Shown here one piece after another: positions 34,947 through 43,796 of a DNA stretch of 64,000 nucleotides (position 1 is its first letter; the number at the start of each line of letters is the position of its first letter). The stretch covers positions 62,001 through 126,000 of the forward strand of contig NZ_FWXW01000001.1 of assembly GCF_900176335.1 (NCBI RefSeq), given 5' to 3'. The notes under the pieces were generated by a model. That model had not been told where the DNA came from, searched no databases, and worked only from the letters and a program-made list of their open reading frames with translations. Source of the stretch: Papillibacter cinnamivorans DSM 12816 (lineage in GTDB: Bacteria > Bacillota > Clostridia > Oscillospirales > Oscillospiraceae). The position numbers and the translations under genes were made by a program.

Positions 34947-35969
34947 ATGGATAAAAAAATCAGGGTTCTGGTTGTGGACGACTCTCTGATGTACCGCGAG
35001 TTTCTGCGCAGGAAGCTCTCTGCGGATCCCGGCGTCGAGGTGGTTGCCACCGCCGTGGACCCCTATGACGCCCGCGACAAGATCGTGGAATTCATGCCGG
35101 ACGTGATGACGCTGGACGTGGAAATGCCCAAGATGAACGGGATCGAATTTCTTCGGAAGCTCATGCCTCAGTATCCCCTCCCCGTAATCGTGCTCAGCGG
35201 CGCCAACGCCAGTGTTTTCGACGCTCTGAACGCCGGCGCCGTGGACTTTGTCGCCAAAACGGATATGAACCCCGGAGGCGGCCTTGATCATTTTGTAAAC
35301 GATCTGATCCTGAAAATCAAAACGGCGTCCACGGCCAACCTGTCCCAGTGGGGGAAGCCCGCGCTGAAAACCGTCTCCGGCGGCAGGCCTTTCCGGAAAA
35401 ACAAAATCATCGCCATCGGAGCTTCCACCGGCGGAACGGAGGCGCTCCTGTCGGTTCTGAAAGCCCTTCCTGGGGACATGCCGGGGATCGTCGTGGTTCA
35501 GCATATGCCCCCCGTTTTTACGAAGCTCTTCGCCCAGAGGCTGGACAACACCGTTGCGCTTCACGTGAAGGAAGCCCAGACGGGTGACGCGGTTGTGCAG
35601 GGAAGCGTCCTCATCGCGCCGGGCAATAATCACATGGTGCTTGAGCGCTCCGGCAGCGGTTACCGGGTCAGATGCTTCGAGGGGGAAAAGGTGAACGGGC
35701 ATTGTCCCTCCGCGGACGTACTCTTTCACTCGGTGGCCCAGACGGCGAAGGGTGACGCCCTGGGTGTGATTCTCACCGGAATGGGCGGAGACGGAGCCAA
35801 GGGGCTTCTGGAAATGCGGGTGAACGGCGCGCGCACCATCGGCCAGGATGAGAAATCCTGCGTCGTATACGGCATGCCAAAGGTCGCCTTTCAGTTGGGC
35901 GCGGTGGAAAAACAGGCCTCTCTGGGAGACATTCCGGAGGAGATTTGCTCTTTGCTTGCCGAACAGTAA
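34947..35969 (+). CDS. cheB: Chemoreceptor methylesterase/deamidase CheB
   Basis: About 340 aa. An N-terminal receiver domain (IRVLVVDDSLMYREFL; phosphorylated Asp in DVMTLDVEMPKMNGIEFL near residue 55; TPIK-like Lys in VDFVAKTDM) is joined to the C-terminal esterase domain with the catalytic Ser in IGASTGGTEALLSVL, His in VVQHMPPVFTKLF and Asp in LTGMGGDGAKGLLEM. ATG at 34947 is chosen as it begins MDKKIRVLVVDDS; GTG at 34938, overlapping cheR, is an alternative with tighter spacing to AAGGGG. Confidence 0.95.
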   Translation: MDKKIRVLVVDDSLMYREFLRRKLSADPGVEVVATAVDPYDARDKIVEFMPDVMTLDVEMPKMNGIEFLRKLMPQYPLPVIVLSGANASVFDALNAGAVDFVAKTDMNPGGGLDHFVNDLILKIKTASTANLSQWGKPALKTVSGGRPFRKNKIIAIGASTGGTEALLSVLKALPGDMPGIVVVQHMPPVFTKLFAQRLDNTVALHVKEAQTGDAVVQGSVLIAPGNNHMVLERSGSGYRVRCFEGEKVNGHCPSADVLFHSVAQTAKGDALGVILTGMGGDGAKGLLEMRVNGARTIGQDEKSCVVYGMPKVAFQLGAVEKQASLGDIPEEICSLLAEQ

Positions 35970-36024
35970 TCGTTTGTCTGTCACATTTTCCTGATTAAGC
36001 ACAGGAATACTTACTGATATCTGT

Positions 36025-36051
36025 TAATAAAAACCGGAAATCGTTCGATAT
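36025..36051 (+). promoter_or_regulatory. Candidate sigma-28 promoter for cheW-mcp
   Basis: TAAT (36025-36028), 17 nt, CGATAT (36046-36051), i.e. TAAT-N15-TTCGATAT against the consensus TAAA-N15-GCCGATAT. It sits 100 nt before cheW in an AT-rich gap of about 180 nt. CheW and receptor genes are common sigma-28 targets. Confidence 0.5.
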
Positions 36052-36150
36052 ACATAATACCCGCCGATTTTCCGGACAACTGCGCGCTGTCCGATTGCCG
36101 CGGAATATACCTCTTGCCTGCGTGCAACGAGGATGGGAGGAGATGCAGAT

Positions 36151-36645
36151 ATGGTAAAAACGCAGGAAGAAATCCTGGAACTGGAGGAAGACACCCAAAA
36201 AGGAAAATTCCTGACCTTTTCCCTTGGGAAGGAAGTCTACGCCATCGAAATCAAATTCGTCACCGAAATCATCGGGATCCAGCCGATCACCGAGGTGCCG
36301 GAACTGCCCAACTATGTAAAGGGGATCATCAATCTCAGGGGAAAGATCATACCGGTCATCGACATCCGCCTGCGGTTTAAAAAACCTCCCGCGGACTATA
36401 CGGACCGAACCTGCATCATTGTCGTGGAGATGAAGGATGTCTCCATCGGGCTGATTGTGGACAACGTGTCCGAAGTTCTTTCCATCGCGGACGATGACAT
36501 TGTGCCTCCGCCGGAAATCAGCCAGGGGACTGAAAACAGGTATCTCAAGGCCATCGGAAAGGTGGAAGGTGAGGTCAAGCTGATTCTGGAATGCGTAAAA
36601 CTGATGAACGACAACGAAATGGAGGCAATCGGCCAGATTGCCTGA
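36151..36645 (+). CDS. cheW: Chemotaxis coupling protein CheW
   Basis: 164-residue adaptor linking receptors and the CheA kinase. Two SH3-like beta subdomains are recognisable: KFLTFSLGKEVYAIEIKFVTEI near the N-terminus, VPELPNYVKGIINLRGKIIPVIDIR in the middle, and GLIVDNVSEVLSI after it. ATG at 36151 follows GGAGGAGATGCAGAT; the longer frame from 36133 is unlikely. Its neighbour downstream is a soluble receptor. cheA is not in the window. Confidence 0.94.
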   Translation: MVKTQEEILELEEDTQKGKFLTFSLGKEVYAIEIKFVTEIIGIQPITEVPELPNYVKGIINLRGKIIPVIDIRLRFKKPPADYTDRTCIIVVEMKDVSIGLIVDNVSEVLSIADDDIVPPPEISQGTENRYLKAIGKVEGEVKLILECVKLMNDNEMEAIGQIA

Positions 36646-36673
36646 TATAAAACGATAAGGCAGGAGTGTTAAT

Positions 36674-38644
36674 ATGGGACCGTCCAGAAGAGACAATATT
36701 ATTCTTTATCAGCAGCAGGAAATCCATCGGCTGGAACGGAATCTTGAAAAACTCGCAGCGGGGGAGACGGATCTGGATCTGAACGTCGCTGCGGGTAACG
36801 AGGCGTCCGCGGCTTACAGGGAGACCTTCCTGAAAGCCAACCAAAGCATTGAAAAGATTGCGAAGCAAATCGGCGGGCTGGAAAAGGACACGGAGAGCCT
36901 TTCCTCCAATATCCGGGAGGGCAATCTGGAGTTCCGCATCGATACGTCCGGGTATTCCGGCCGGTACGCCAAAATGGGCGGCGATATCAACGCCGCCGTG
37001 GAAGCGGTGGCCGATCCCTTCGCCGGTGCCGGCCATATCCTGGAACTCATGGCCGTCAACGACTACACCGTTTCCATGGACAACCGGTACAAGGGCGCTT
37101 TTGCCTCCTTCGCCACAGCCCTCAACACCGTGCAGGAGAGAATGGCGGCCGTCATCAACATTATCACGGAGGTCTCCGACGGCAATCTGCACCAGATTGA
37201 GCGAGTCCGTCAGATCGGCAGGAGATCGGCCAACGATAATCTGGTTCCCTCTATCCTGCGTATGATGGAAGCGGTTCAGTCCATCGTAGATTCCACCGAA
37301 AGGTTCTCCAAAGCCGCCTCGGAAGGCAATCTGGGTGCCCGGGAGAACCCGGATGCGTTCGCGGGTGAATACGGCAATATTATCCGCGGCCTCAATAAGA
37401 CCATGGATGCCATGTCGACTCCCATCAAGGAGGTCATCGACGTAATGTCCCAGATGTGCCAGGGAAATCTCAAATACAAGATGAAAGGCGTTTATCTGGG
37501 AGAATTCGGCGAACTGGAAAGCTCCGTCAACACTCTTGTGGAAACGCTCAATCACGTCATCGCGGAGATTGGCAGCACCCTTTCGGAAATATCCCACGGG
37601 AATCTCAATCTGCAGACGGTTCGGGAGTTCAAGGGAGATTTCAATCTCATTTCCGAGTCTATGAATACCATCATCGCTTCCCTCAATGAAACCTTCCGGG
37701 AAATCAATACCGCAGCGGAGCAGGTTTCCGCCGGCGCCGGTCAGATTTCCGAATCCAGCCAGATTCTCTCCCGTGGTTCCGAGGAGCAGGCCAGCTCCGT
37801 GGAGGAGGTTACAGCCTCCATCACAGAGATGTCCGCCCAGGTCAAGCAGACCGCCGCCAACGCCGTCCAGGCGGACAAGCTCAGCCAGACGGCCAAGGAC
37901 GACGCGGTCAAGGGCAACCAGCAGATGAAGGAAATGGTCCAGGCCATGCACGACATCAACGAGGCCTCCAACAACATTTCAAAGATCATCAAGGTGATTG
38001 ACGATATCGCCTTCCAGACCAACATCCTGGCCCTCAATGCAGCTGTGGAAGCCGCCCGCGCCGGGCAGTACGGCAAGGGCTTCGCCGTGGTGGCCGAGGA
38101 AGTCAAGAACCTGGCTCAGCAGAGCGCCGGCGCCGCCAAAGAGACCACCACCATGATAGAAGGCTCCATTGAGAAGGTCGCCGCCGGAACGAAGATCGCC
38201 AACAGCACCGAGGTCGCTCTCAACGAGATCGTGGACAGCATCACAAAAACCGCCGAACTGGTGGGTCAGATTGCCTCCGCTTCCAATGAGCAGGCTCTGG
38301 CCATCTCCCAGGTCAATCAGGCTGTGGAGCAGGTATCCCAGGTGATCCAGACCAACTCCGCCACCGCCGAGGAAAGCGCTTCCGCCAGCGAGGAGCTCTC
38401 CGGCCAGGCGGATATGCTCAAGCAGACGGTAAACAAGGTGAAGCTCCGCGAAATCATGGAGACGCATTTTGCCAGCCTCGACAGTCTCAGTCCCGACCTC
38501 ATCCGCGCCATCCAGGAAATGATCGACAAAAAGGCCAGGCTGCCCGAAAACAAAGGCAGGGACGCGGGCCCTGAGAAAAAAGTCCGCATGCCCGCGGGTA
38601 AACCGATGATCTCGCTGGACGACGGGGAATTCGGCAAATACTGA
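36674..38644 (+). CDS. Cytoplasmic methyl-accepting chemotaxis protein with HAMP-like array
   Basis: 656 aa with no membrane segment or signal peptide, so a soluble receptor. Residues about 40-360 contain repeated HAMP-like units, each with an E-G-N-L pattern ([45 protein letters not shown]), i.e. a poly-HAMP module. The C-terminal signalling hairpin has the tip [23 protein letters not shown] near residue 440 and flanking methylation helices. The tail ends in a basic and acidic stretch. It is co-oriented with cheW 28 nt upstream. Its ligand is unknown. Confidence 0.9.
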   Translation: MGPSRRDNIILYQQQEIHRLERNLEKLAAGETDLDLNVAAGNEASAAYRETFLKANQSIEKIAKQIGGLEKDTESLSSNIREGNLEFRIDTSGYSGRYAKMGGDINAAVEAVADPFAGAGHILELMAVNDYTVSMDNRYKGAFASFATALNTVQERMAAVINIITEVSDGNLHQIERVRQIGRRSANDNLVPSILRMMEAVQSIVDSTERFSKAASEGNLGARENPDAFAGEYGNIIRGLNKTMDAMSTPIKEVIDVMSQMCQGNLKYKMKGVYLGEFGELESSVNTLVETLNHVIAEIGSTLSEISHGNLNLQTVREFKGDFNLISESMNTIIASLNETFREINTAAEQVSAGAGQISESSQILSRGSEEQASSVEEVTASITEMSAQVKQTAANAVQADKLSQTAKDDAVKGNQQMKEMVQAMHDINEASNNISKIIKVIDDIAFQTNILALNAAVEAARAGQYGKGFAVVAEEVKNLAQQSAGAAKETTTMIEGSIEKVAAGTKIANSTEVALNEIVDSITKTAELVGQIASASNEQALAISQVNQAVEQVSQVIQTNSATAEESASASEELSGQADMLKQTVNKVKLREIMETHFASLDSLSPDLIRAIQEMIDKKARLPENKGRDAGPEKKVRMPAGKPMISLDDGEFGKY

Positions 38645-38689
38645 TTCCGCTTTGCCGTTTTTCCTGCGCCTCGCGTCGTCGGATCTATA

Positions 38690-38721
38690 CCGGCCGCCGG
38701 ATTTCCGGCGGCCGGATTTTT
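38690..38721 (+). terminator. Terminator after the chemoreceptor gene
   Basis: CCGGCCGCCGG (38690-38700), ATTT loop, CCGGCGGCCGG (38705-38715), then ATTTTTC. It should end the cheW-mcp transcript. Confidence 0.9.
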
Positions 38722-38773
38722 CTTCGGTTCGTTATATCAGTTCTTATTTGCTGAAATCGCCCTTTGCATCAGG

Positions 38774-38818
38774 AAAAAAGGATACCCCCTGGAATCGAAT
38801 CGTCTCAGGGGGTATCCT
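38774..38818 (-). terminator. Terminator downstream of the uspA remnant
   Basis: A 13-bp stem (38779-38791 with 38806-38818) followed on the - strand by six T (complement of 38774-38779). It lies about 70 nt beyond the uspA stop. Confidence 0.8.
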
Positions 38819-38887
38819 TATAAGGTATCTTTATTAATCGCTCTTTGCGTCTGCATCAATCGGGGAAGGGGCGTTCCTTTCTGGATC

Positions 38888-39277
38888 CTACTTTACGACA
38901 ATAACGGGGCAGGTCGCTTCCGCCAGGACACGCTGGGTCACGCTGCCGAGGATGGCTCCCGCCATCGGACTGTGCCCCCGGGATCCCATTACCACAAGCC
39001 CGATGTCCTTGTCGCTTTCAATTTCTTACAGGATCGCGGTCGCGGGATATCCCCTTACGGTTTTCTTTTTGACCGGCACCTGACCGCAGTCGACGCCTTC
39101 CGTTCCGGCTGAAAACAGGCTTTTATCCTTCTCCAGTTTATACGGGTTGGTTCCTTCCGTCCTGCTGTAGGCCATGGGGAGTTCAAATACATGTATAATT
39201 TCAATCTCTGAATGAAACAGCTTTGCCAGCTTGACTGCAAAGGACAATGCATGTCTGGAGCGGTATTCGTGCAACAT
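38888..39277 (-). pseudogene. Broken universal stress protein UspA
   Basis: Reading the - strand from 39277, the frame gives SRHALSFAVKLAKLFHSEIEIIHVF, then meets TAA at 39028-39026 after GYPATAIL. In the same frame it continues as EIESDKDIGLVVMGSRGHSPMAGAILGSVTQRVLA... to VIVVK and TAG at 38888, including the ATP-loop motif GxxGH-S typical of UspA. So one in-frame nonsense codon splits it. The usual beta-1 strand (ILVPVDGS) is also missing before 39277, where a stop abuts the ATG. Both defects point to decay; sequencing error could explain the stop but not the lost N-terminus. Confidence 0.8.
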
Positions 39278-39355
39278 TTACAATTGTGCGAATCCGCGCC
39301 TTACTTATATTGTATAATATGCCTTTTTATCCTCCATCTTTGCGTATCCGTTCCG

Positions 39356-40459
39356 CTATGAAACCGCCGTTTTGTATTCTTCGGCATTCAAACGGTACAG
39401 GATGCTTTGTCCCAGCGCTTTCGGATGCGGGTTTCGCGTCAGGCGCCCCCAGAGATCGGTGGGGTAGAAATAGGTGACCGCGCCCATGTCACCCTCTTCC
39501 GCGTACGCCTGAAAGGCGGTGTAGACGTCCGCTACCGAATAACCCAGCCCCGTATCTGCGTAAATCACGTCGTTGATTCCGCTCCCGGCGTTGAACAGAA
39601 AGCTTTCCACCGTATCTCTCATCGCCGCGTCGGAAGGATTGTAGGGGTTATACAGGCTGTTTACGAGAATTGCGGCGTCCGGGTTGAGCGCCTTGATCCG
39701 TTTTATTATCTTCGGGAACTGCGTCTGAAAATCCGCCCGACCCAGTTCCGCCCTGGCGATATCGATGGAATTGAAATCATATACTCCCAATGCCGAACCG
39801 TCTGCGCAGGCCTGCATCAGATTGTTTCCGCCGATGCTCACGGTGATCACGTCCGCGTCCATCACGGACTGCACCAGCCGGGAGCCGTCGACCTGCAGCC
39901 AATTCAGAAGATCGCCCGTGGTGTCCCCGTCCTCGCAGAAATTTTCCGCAGTTACGTTGCCGGACCCGTATTCCGTTTCCAGGTACTGCGAAAAATAAGT
40001 GACGTAGGTTTCGATCCTTTTTCCGGGATATATGGTCCCCGTTCCGATTGAATCTCCCAGCGCCGTATAACGAAGCGTTTTTTGCTCTTCCACGGCAACG
40101 GTGATGACGGCGCTGTCGCTCCCGCCCCTGCCGTCGGACACATGGACCGTAAAGGAGTCGCTGCCGGTTGCGTTTGGTTTGGGTGTGTATGTAACGGAAA
40201 TGGAGCCGATTCCGGGTAGGACCGAAACCCAGCCTTTTGCAGGAGCATCCGCATACCATCTCAGATTGTCGCCGTCCGCGTCCGCCGCCGCCAGGATGAC
40301 GCTGCCCTGCGTGCCTTCCCGAAGGGTAAGCGTCTGGGTCGAAGCGTCGATTCGCGGCGGGTGGTTTACAGGGGACTCCGCCGAAACCGCAAAGGAGGCC
40401 GCGGACAGCGCTATTGCCGCCGCCAGCAGGAAAACAAAATACTTCCTGACTTTTTTCAC
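39356..40459 (-). CDS. Secreted Ig-like domain / SGNH (GDSL) hydrolase
   Basis: 367 aa. A signal peptide (VKKVRKYFVFLLAAAIALSAAS) leads into a cadherin/Ig-like domain (about 35-125: HPPRID..., DADGDNLRWYA, PKPNATGSDSFTVHVSDG), then an SGNH esterase domain: block I GDSIGTG, block III SIGGNNLM, and block V His in NPHPKALGQ. Likely an extracellular carbohydrate esterase or lipase. GTG at 40459 follows AAAGGAGG; the frame to 40498 runs almost to the transcription start (-10 TATAAT at 40506-40501) and is rejected. Substrate unknown. Confidence 0.82.
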   Translation of the reverse strand: MKKVRKYFVFLLAAAIALSAASFAVSAESPVNHPPRIDASTQTLTLREGTQGSVILAAADADGDNLRWYADAPAKGWVSVLPGIGSISVTYTPKPNATGSDSFTVHVSDGRGGSDSAVITVAVEEQKTLRYTALGDSIGTGTIYPGKRIETYVTYFSQYLETEYGSGNVTAENFCEDGDTTGDLLNWLQVDGSRLVQSVMDADVITVSIGGNNLMQACADGSALGVYDFNSIDIARAELGRADFQTQFPKIIKRIKALNPDAAILVNSLYNPYNPSDAAMRDTVESFLFNAGSGINDVIYADTGLGYSVADVYTAFQAYAEEGDMGAVTYFYPTDLWGRLTRNPHPKALGQSILYRLNAEEYKTAVS

Positions 40460-40500
40460 GCCGCATTTCCTCCTTTGCTCCAATTTCCGATTTTGCAAGT

Positions 40501-40506
40501 ATTATA
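40501..40506 (-). promoter_or_regulatory. -10 element of the SGNH hydrolase promoter
   Basis: TATAAT on the - strand; no good -35 is seen 17 nt upstream (GGATTT). It places the start point near 40494, supporting the GTG start at 40459. Confidence 0.5.
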
Positions 40507-40639
40507 TCACCCTCATTGCATGAAATCCAATGAACAAAATGCGGCTTTCCAAACCGTTTACTTCCGCAGGGTTTTCAGGCATCCCGGCGTGCAGCGCGTG
40601 TTTTCGGCGGGAAATCCTGCATTTGACGCAAAGCGCCAT

Positions 40640-40668
40640 TTGCTTTCTTCCGCTGTCGCTGTTATGAT
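40640..40668 (+). promoter_or_regulatory. Sigma-A promoter of the cupin gene
   Basis: TTGCTT (40640-40645), 17-nt spacer, TATGAT (40663-40668). The cupin ATG lies about 70 nt downstream. Confidence 0.65.
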
Positions 40669-40740
40669 AGGCTTTGAGTAAAAAACCGTGCCGCCGCCGG
40701 CTCTTTTTCCGGCTGCCGCACATCTGAAAAGGGGTTAATC

Positions 40741-41073
40741 ATGAATCAGATCTATTTCGACCACTCCAGCGTAAAAACCGCGCAGCTTGCCGGCGGTATC
40801 GTCCGGAAAGTGCTGGCCTATTCCGACACCGTAATGACCACCTACTGGGAGGTCCCCCTGGAGGCCTCCATTCCCATGCACGCCCATCCCCACGAGCAGA
40901 TGAGCATCGTCATCTCCGGAAAAGCCGAATATACGGTGGGGGATAAGGTCTATCCCATGAACCCCGGCGACAGCATCGTGATGCCCCCTAACGTGCCCCA
41001 CTGCGTCAAGGTTCTGGAGCCTCTGGTCGCCATCGACGTTTTCTCCCCGATCCGGGAGGATTTTCTGAAATAG
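40741..41073 (+). CDS. Small single-domain cupin protein
   Basis: 110-residue cupin (double-stranded beta-helix). Metal-binding motif 1 is present as PMHAHPHEQMSIVISGKAEYTVGD with His-x-His and Glu, and motif 2 as YPMNPGDSIVMPPNVPHCVKVL with the closing His. Proteins of this size bind a metal and may be isomerases, dioxygenases or sugar-binding regulators; the substrate cannot be told. It is monocistronic: promoter at 40640, terminator at 41105. Confidence 0.85.
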   Translation: MNQIYFDHSSVKTAQLAGGIVRKVLAYSDTVMTTYWEVPLEASIPMHAHPHEQMSIVISGKAEYTVGDKVYPMNPGDSIVMPPNVPHCVKVLEPLVAIDVFSPIREDFLK

Positions 41074-41104
41074 ATCCGGCTTACCGGACGGTTCTTGCCA
41101 GATT

Positions 41105-41140
41105 AAAAACACCGAAACGAATTGTTTTCGGTGTTTTTTT
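41105..41140 (+). terminator. Terminator after the cupin gene
   Basis: AAAAACACCGAAA (41105-41117), 8-nt loop, TTTCGGTGTTTTT (41126-41138), with further T. Perfect 13-bp stem. Confidence 0.9.
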
Positions 41141-41208
41141 GCTGCCATAATTGTGCCATATTTCCGGCCGATAATAAAATCATAAATCAGACCTGGGAGG
41201 CGAAAATT

Positions 41209-41394
41209 ATGTTATTGATACCACTGGGTGTTATCCTGGCAATCCTTTACTTTGCTAATAGACCGGGGCGCTCCTACAGCTACGCCTACGCAACTTGCTC
41301 AGATGCCGAGGAGACACTGAGAAGGCGGTTTGTCAGCGGAGAAATCGATGAGGAAACTTACAGAAGACTGCGCATTACGATAAAAAGCAAATAA
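41209..41394 (+). CDS. Small membrane protein with SHOCT-like C-terminus
   Basis: 61 aa: an N-terminal hydrophobic helix (MLLIPLGVILAILYFA) and a short C-terminal motif EETLRRRFVSGEIDEETYRRLRI that fits the SHOCT (short C-terminal) domain. ATG at 41209 follows CTGGGAGGCGAAA; the longer frame from 41122 lies across the cupin terminator and is discarded. It is followed 21 nt later by a second SHOCT protein, then a two-component system, probably one operon. Function unknown. Confidence 0.75.
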   Translation: MLLIPLGVILAILYFANRPGRSYSYAYATCSDAEETLRRRFVSGEIDEETYRRLRITIKSK

Positions 41395-41415
41395 TAACAA
41401 GGAGGTATTTTTGAA

Positions 41416-41700
41416 ATGCTGTTAAGAGGAACCGGCGTTCTCAGCCGCTGTTTTGAAGGCGGGGCCGGATACATGGGCGGCTACATGCACGGTGGCGGGG
41501 GCTTTCTGATGATTCTCGGCGCTCTTGCCCTCATCGCGCTCATCGTCATAGCCGTCGTAACGCTGGTCAAGCAGGCCCGCAGGCGTCATGAAGGCGGTCA
41601 CACGGACAGCAGCCTGGAGCTGCTTAACGATCGCTATGTGAAAGGCGAAATCACGGAAGAAGAGTACGTCAGAATGAAAAAAGTCATAAAGGAAAAATGA
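41416..41700 (+). CDS. SHOCT-domain membrane protein
   Basis: 94 aa. A Gly/His/Met-rich N-terminus (GGAGYMGGYMHGGGG), one membrane helix (about 30-52, FLMILGALALIALIVIAVVTLV), and a C-terminal SHOCT motif LELLNDRYVKGEITEEEYVRMKKVI. Such proteins often accompany metal or envelope-stress two-component systems; the Met/His-rich segment might bind a metal, but that is speculation. AAGGAGGTATTTTTGAA precedes the ATG. Confidence 0.78.
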   Translation: MLLRGTGVLSRCFEGGAGYMGGYMHGGGGFLMILGALALIALIVIAVVTLVKQARRRHEGGHTDSSLELLNDRYVKGEITEEEYVRMKKVIKEK

Positions 41701-41757
41701 TACTCCGGCCATTGTGGCCGAAGGCTGTGGGAAGTATAATATAACAGGGTGATAGGA

Positions 41758-42444
41758 ATGGGATACAACGTACTGATCGTTGAAGACCAGGAGGAGATCA
41801 GAAGCGTCGTTTCAAAATACCTTGAAAACGAAGGGTACAAGACCTTTGCTGCAAAAGACGGTTTTGAAGCGCTGGAAATCTTCAACCGAGAGAAAATTCA
41901 TCTCACTCTGCTGGACGTCATGATGCCGGGGATCGACGGGTTCGACGTGCTCCGTGAAATCAGGAAAATATCGGATGTCCCGGTCATCATGCTCACGGCC
42001 AGAACCGAGGAAATCGATCGCTTGAAGGGCTTCGACATAGGCGCTGACGACTATGTTGTCAAGCCCTTCAGCGTTAAGGAAGTCGTAAAGCGGGTCAACA
42101 CCGTCATTCGGCGGACTTACCGCGGCTCGGAAGAGATTGTCTATCGGTTCGAGGATTTTAGTCTTCACACCAAAAGCATGAAGCTCTATAAAGGAGACTC
42201 GGAAATTCCCATCACCGCGGCGGAATTTGTGCTTCTTCAGGCTTTCTTCAGATACCGGGGCCAGGTCCTCTCCCGGGAACAGCTGATCCGTCTTGCCTAC
42301 GGGTATGACTACGAGGGCTACGACCGGAATATCGACAGCTCGATCAAGCGGCTTCGGCAGAAGATCGAAAGCGATCCGAAAAATCCCCGGATTCTATTAA
42401 CGAAATATGGAGCCGGTTATGTTCTGGGAGGTGAGCGGCATTGA
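41758..42444 (+). CDS. OmpR/PhoB-family response regulator
   Basis: 228 aa: a receiver domain with the acidic pocket (VEDQEE), phospho-Asp in LTLLDVMMPGIDGFDVLREI near residue 52, Thr in VIMLTAR and Lys in DDYVVKPFSVKEV, then a C-terminal winged helix (about 130-226: ITAAEFVLLQAFFRYRGQVLSREQLI, DRNIDSSIKRLRQKI). ATG at 41758 follows AGGGTGA; GTG at 41749 is an alternative. The TGA stop overlaps the histidine kinase start. Target genes may include the adjacent SHOCT pair. Confidence 0.93.
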   Translation: MGYNVLIVEDQEEIRSVVSKYLENEGYKTFAAKDGFEALEIFNREKIHLTLLDVMMPGIDGFDVLREIRKISDVPVIMLTARTEEIDRLKGFDIGADDYVVKPFSVKEVVKRVNTVIRRTYRGSEEIVYRFEDFSLHTKSMKLYKGDSEIPITAAEFVLLQAFFRYRGQVLSREQLIRLAYGYDYEGYDRNIDSSIKRLRQKIESDPKNPRILLTKYGAGYVLGGERH

Positions 42445-43796
42445 CAATCAGACGTCAGTGGCTTTTCGTTCTGGCTTTGACCGCCCTGATCGCCGTATCC
42501 GTCAATTCCCTGATTCTGTCCTCGCTGATTAACCGGTATTTTCTTTCCTACAACACCGACATATATAATTACCATATCGGTCAGCTTCAGCAGCTGGCGA
42601 AAAACGCGCTCATCGACCAAAGCCTTACCGGGCCTCAGCTTTCCGTCCAATTGGAATCCCATCTGGACGATCCCATCATCGCCATCAGGCTCTACGATGC
42701 CGGCGGGGAACTGGCCGCCAGCGCCGAGGCCGCCGGCAACAGATACGGCATGATGGGCGGCATGATACGCAAAAGCTCCGAAGAGATCGACAGCTTTGAG
42801 ATAACCGACGGCGGCACGGTCATCGGTATGCTTCTCATCACAAGATACAGCGCCCTGAACAATTCCCTGGTTTCTACGATGTTCAAAGCGGCCCTCATCC
42901 GAAACAGCGTCGTATCCTTCGCGATCGTTATGATCGTGCTGCTGATTTTCGGCTTGTTCACCAGCCGACGGCTGAGCCGGGATCTGACTAACACCGCCGC
43001 CCAGGCGCTGAGTATTGATATGGGAGATACAACGGATTTCAAGCCGTCAAAAATAAGGGAGATCCGTGTCATCCAGTCAAGCCTCGAAGCTCTTCACAAG
43101 AGGCTGAAAATTAAGCAGATGGGGCGCAAGAGAATCGTCGATGAGCTTGTGCACCAGACGAGGACCCCTCTGACCATCCTGAAAACCCATTTGGAAGGAC
43201 TGGAAGACGGCGTTATCAATATGTCGGCCGATGAAATAAAAGTATGCCAGTCACAGGTGGACGGCATCTCAGCCATTATTTCCAGCATGAGCATGCTCAT
43301 AGACGCCGATCAGCCGGCAGAAGAGGTGCGTACGGAGGAGATCGATCTTCATGCGCTTCTCAGCCAGATCGTCGGCGGCATGAGAGTGCAGTTTGAAAAG
43401 AAAAAGATTCTCATGCAGCTGACCGGCAATCAAAAATTGACGGTTACATCCGATAGATACAAACTCAGCCAATCCGTCTACAATCTTTTGACCAACGCGT
43501 ATAAATTCACCGGGCCCGGCGGTACCGTCGAGCTTTCCTGCGAAAAAACAGGCAATGGCATAGAGATCTCGGTCCGGGATACCGGGATCGGGATTGCAAA
43601 GGAAGACCTTCCTCATCTGTTTGACGCTTATTTCAGAGGCCGGAATTCCTCCGCGGGGCAGGGGGACGGCCTGGGTCTTTTCATCGCGAAGGAAAATCTG
43701 GCTCAGATCGGCGCTTCCATCCGCGTAGAGTCCGAACCCGGCTCCGGAAGCAGATTCACCATTACGATTCCGGACGGGTTAAGCGGTCAGGAATGA
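42441..43796 (+). CDS. Sensor histidine kinase
   Basis: 451 aa, start TTG at 42441 overlapping the regulator stop after GGGAGGTGAGCGG. Two membrane helices (about 8-28 and 153-173) flank an extracytoplasmic sensor of about 120 residues with a Met/Gly patch (NRYGMMGGMIRK). HAMP follows, then the dimerisation helix with the phospho-His in ELVHQTRTPLTILKTH near residue 237, and an HATPase domain (N box NLLTNAYKFT, G boxes DTGIGIAKEDLPHLFDAYFRG and GDGLGLFIAKENL). Signal unknown. Confidence 0.93.
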   Translation: MTIRRQWLFVLALTALIAVSVNSLILSSLINRYFLSYNTDIYNYHIGQLQQLAKNALIDQSLTGPQLSVQLESHLDDPIIAIRLYDAGGELAASAEAAGNRYGMMGGMIRKSSEEIDSFEITDGGTVIGMLLITRYSALNNSLVSTMFKAALIRNSVVSFAIVMIVLLIFGLFTSRRLSRDLTNTAAQALSIDMGDTTDFKPSKIREIRVIQSSLEALHKRLKIKQMGRKRIVDELVHQTRTPLTILKTHLEGLEDGVINMSADEIKVCQSQVDGISAIISSMSMLIDADQPAEEVRTEEIDLHALLSQIVGGMRVQFEKKKILMQLTGNQKLTVTSDRYKLSQSVYNLLTNAYKFTGPGGTVELSCEKTGNGIEISVRDTGIGIAKEDLPHLFDAYFRGRNSSAGQGDGLGLFIAKENLAQIGASIRVESEPGSGSRFTITIPDGLSGQE

